Below, one piece after another: positions 62,434 through 64,000 of a stretch of 64,000 bases of DNA (its first letter is position 1; each line of letters starts with the position of its first letter). The DNA comes from SHAN690 sp023262195. GTDB taxonomy: Bacteria; Bacteroidota; Bacteroidia; Flavobacteriales_G; Salibacteraceae. The notes under the pieces were generated by a model. That model saw only the letters and a list, made by a program, of their open reading frames with translations, was not told where the DNA came from and made no database searches. The stretch lies in assembly GCA_038142005.1 (NCBI GenBank), contig JAYQJE010000001.1, positions 806,001 to 870,000 on the forward strand, in the 5' to 3' direction. Both the position numbers and the translations under genes were made by a program.

Positions 62434-63789
62434 CTATTTCACATACACCGTTTTCGCATTCACGAATTCATGAATGCCTTCAGCGCTTAGTTCGCGTCCA
62501 AAACCAGATCTTTTGATACCACCAAAAGGCAAGCGTGGATCGCTTTTCACCAATTCGTTTATAAATACAGCACCCTCATCAAACTCATGTACACGTTCTA
62601 ATGCTTTGGCTTCGTTTCCAGTGCAAATGGTCACACCTAAACCAAAGCTTGACTGATTGCTCAAGGTGATGGCCTCATCGAAATCTTTTACTCGCACAAA
62701 AGATGCCACGGGGCCAAAAAGCTCCTCGTCAAACGCAGGCATGCCTGGTTTTACATTGGTCAAGATCGTGGCGTCATATTTTGCGCCATCTCGTTTTCCG
62801 CCCATCTCTAGGGTGGCGCCTTTGGCAACGCTTTCGTTTACTTGGCGCTCAATGCCCTCAGCTAAATCAACTCGTGCGAGTGGACCAATTTTAGTACTGG
62901 AATCGGTAGGGTCGTTAAAGGTGAGCGTGGCCACCTTTTGCTTAAATTGCTTCACATAGGCATCATGGATGGAATCCATGACAAGGAATCGTTTTCCGGC
63001 AATACAGCTCTGACCGCTATTTAAAAAACGCGCTCTAAAACCCGTATCTACTGCAGCTTCGAGGTCGGCATCTTCCAATACGATCACAGCGTTGCTGCCT
63101 CCCCACTCTAAAACACTTGGCTTGAGCACGCTTCCTGCAGTGCTTGCTACCGCTTCTCCTGCGCGTTCACTGCCAGTGAGTGAAACCGCCCGAACCTTTT
63201 CATGCTTAATGATTGCACTGCCTTGTTCATTAGTAAGCAAGAGGGTACGGAAGGTGTTTTCAGGAAATCCAGCCTCAATTGCAGCCTCTTCAATATCAAG
63301 GGCACATCGGCTAACGTTTGGCGCATGCTTGAAAATTGCGGTATTGCCAGCCATTAGAGTTGGCGCCATAAAACGCAGCACTTGCCAAAACGGAAAGTTC
63401 CAAGGCATGATGGCGTAAATTACCCCAAGAGGATCATAACGTACATAGCTTTTTGAAGCATCGGTCTCCACCATTCGCGGTGCCAAAAACTGTTCAGCAT
63501 TGTCTGCATAAAAATGACAAACCCAAGCACATTTCTCAATTTCAGCGATCGATTCTGAAATAGGTTTTCCCATTTCTGAAGTGATGTGTGCGGCATAAGT
63601 TTCTTTATTCTTGATCAGCACTTCACCTAAGTTATGCATGAGCGTTGATCTTTCAGAGAAGGAAGTCTTTTTCCATGAATGAAAGGCCGAATCAACCGAT
63701 TCGATAATCGCATTTGCCTCGGCATCTGTGTGGGCCGTAAATCGTTCTACGGGCTCTAAATTCCAAGGGTTGATTGATACTATTTCCAT
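62434..63789 (-). CDS. NAD(P)-dependent aldehyde dehydrogenase, succinate-semialdehyde type
   Basis: 451 residues, complete. ALDH core: GVIYAIMPWNFPFWQVLRFM, catalytic Glu in SVLEWGGSNAVIVLEDADL, Cys in FLNSGQSCIAGKRFLVMDSI, EELFGPVASFVRV, and KSDPRLPFGGIKRSGFGREL. The short length and the N-terminus (SINPWNLEPVERFTAHTDAE) match the Sad/YneI-like succinate-semialdehyde group; the substrate is inferred from family. Monocistronic. Confidence 0.9.
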   Translation of the reverse strand: MEIVSINPWNLEPVERFTAHTDAEANAIIESVDSAFHSWKKTSFSERSTLMHNLGEVLIKNKETYAAHITSEMGKPISESIAEIEKCAWVCHFYADNAEQFLAPRMVETDASKSYVRYDPLGVIYAIMPWNFPFWQVLRFMAPTLMAGNTAIFKHAPNVSRCALDIEEAAIEAGFPENTFRTLLLTNEQGSAIIKHEKVRAVSLTGSERAGEAVASTAGSVLKPSVLEWGGSNAVIVLEDADLEAAVDTGFRARFLNSGQSCIAGKRFLVMDSIHDAYVKQFKQKVATLTFNDPTDSSTKIGPLARVDLAEGIERQVNESVAKGATLEMGGKRDGAKYDATILTNVKPGMPAFDEELFGPVASFVRVKDFDEAITLSNQSSFGLGVTICTGNEAKALERVHEFDEGAVFINELVKSDPRLPFGGIKRSGFGRELSAEGIHEFVNAKTVYVK

Positions 63790-63889
63790 GGCTTAAAAGT
63801 TTGGCGCAAGGTTACTGGTTCTTAATGATTTCTGTTGCTGATTATCGATAAAAATTGTGATGATTTTAGTACGACAAATTCGAGAGAAT

Positions 63890-63905
63890 TGCTTCATATG
63901 AAGCA
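63890..63905. repeat. 16-base perfect palindrome TGCTTCATATGAAGCA
   Basis: Fully self-complementary, in the intergenic stretch upstream of the aldehyde dehydrogenase and about 50 bases before a promoter-like box at 63942. It is a possible operator for a rightward gene. Confidence 0.45.
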
Positions 63906-63941
63906 TTGCTTTTTAGTCTTTTTACTCACCATCATGAAACC

Positions 63942-63949
63942 TACCTTTG
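63942..63949 (+). promoter_or_regulatory. Promoter-like box near the right edge
   Basis: TACCTTTG matches TAnnTTTG exactly and equals the ileS box; it is followed by GCCGATGC. It would serve a gene beyond the window. No -33 TTG is visible. Confidence 0.35.
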
Positions 63950-64000
63950 GCCGATGCTTCTCTTCCATTTTTTGCGATTTTGGCTGCACTATGGGATGCG

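Overview
The window is chromosomal DNA of a Bacteroidota bacterium, most likely a member of Flavobacteriales. The signs are family-level: a T9SS C-terminal sorting domain, a gliding-type C-terminal (CHU_C-like) domain, DUF4270, DUF4271 and DUF3098 proteins, a MurF-alanine racemase fusion, an SpoIIE phosphatase with TPR repeats, and promoters of the TAnnTTTG type. No rRNA, tRNA or CRISPR array was recognised.

Left part (1-11,811), accessory in character. It opens with a surface-protein locus: two paralogous secreted pilin-like proteins and a NEW3-like secreted protein on the minus strand, divergent from a PapD-like periplasmic chaperone, followed by a YwqK/MORN-type repeat gene and a lipoprotein. 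Then come a TPR-SpoIIE phosphatase, small membrane proteins, a secreted DUF6150/septknot-like repeat protein with a decayed second copy upstream, and GAPDH. From 9,506 to 11,811 the DNA is AT-rich and holds gene debris, an excisionase-like HTH protein, a GRAM/PH-like ORF and a membrane protein. It stops abruptly inside the 3' end of glmS.

Right part (11,812-64,000), a dense housekeeping backbone. It contains glmS, DUF4270, a glycogen-synthase-like protein and divergent panC; cysH, an SDR epimerase and a quinone reductase; a co-directional block of epimerase-CBS, DAHP synthase, KdsC-like phosphatase and rsmI; an ECF sigma factor with its putative membrane partner; tdk, murF-alr and two glycosyltransferases facing an O-antigen ligase; a ctp protease, yidD, rnpA, hemD and DUF4271 cluster; acyl-CoA dehydrogenase; polyprenyl synthase, rlmN, ispD, queA, truB, uppP, DUF3098 and ftsX; serS, rpmA and rplU; a phage-collar/tectonin pair; a cobalamin adenosyltransferase; ileS, a DksA-like protein and lspA; a T9SS-exported M28 peptidase; and an aldehyde dehydrogenase.

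A global caveat: about thirty single-base reading-frame breaks interrupt otherwise normal genes, many of them essential (panC, rsmI, rlmN, ispD, ftsX, ileS, rplU, polyprenyl synthase), and many lie at short homopolymers. The KMSKR motif of ileS even contains a stop codon. This is best explained by uncorrected sequencing indels, so frameshifted core genes are annotated here as single genes. Breaks in the left accessory part may be either errors or genuine decay.
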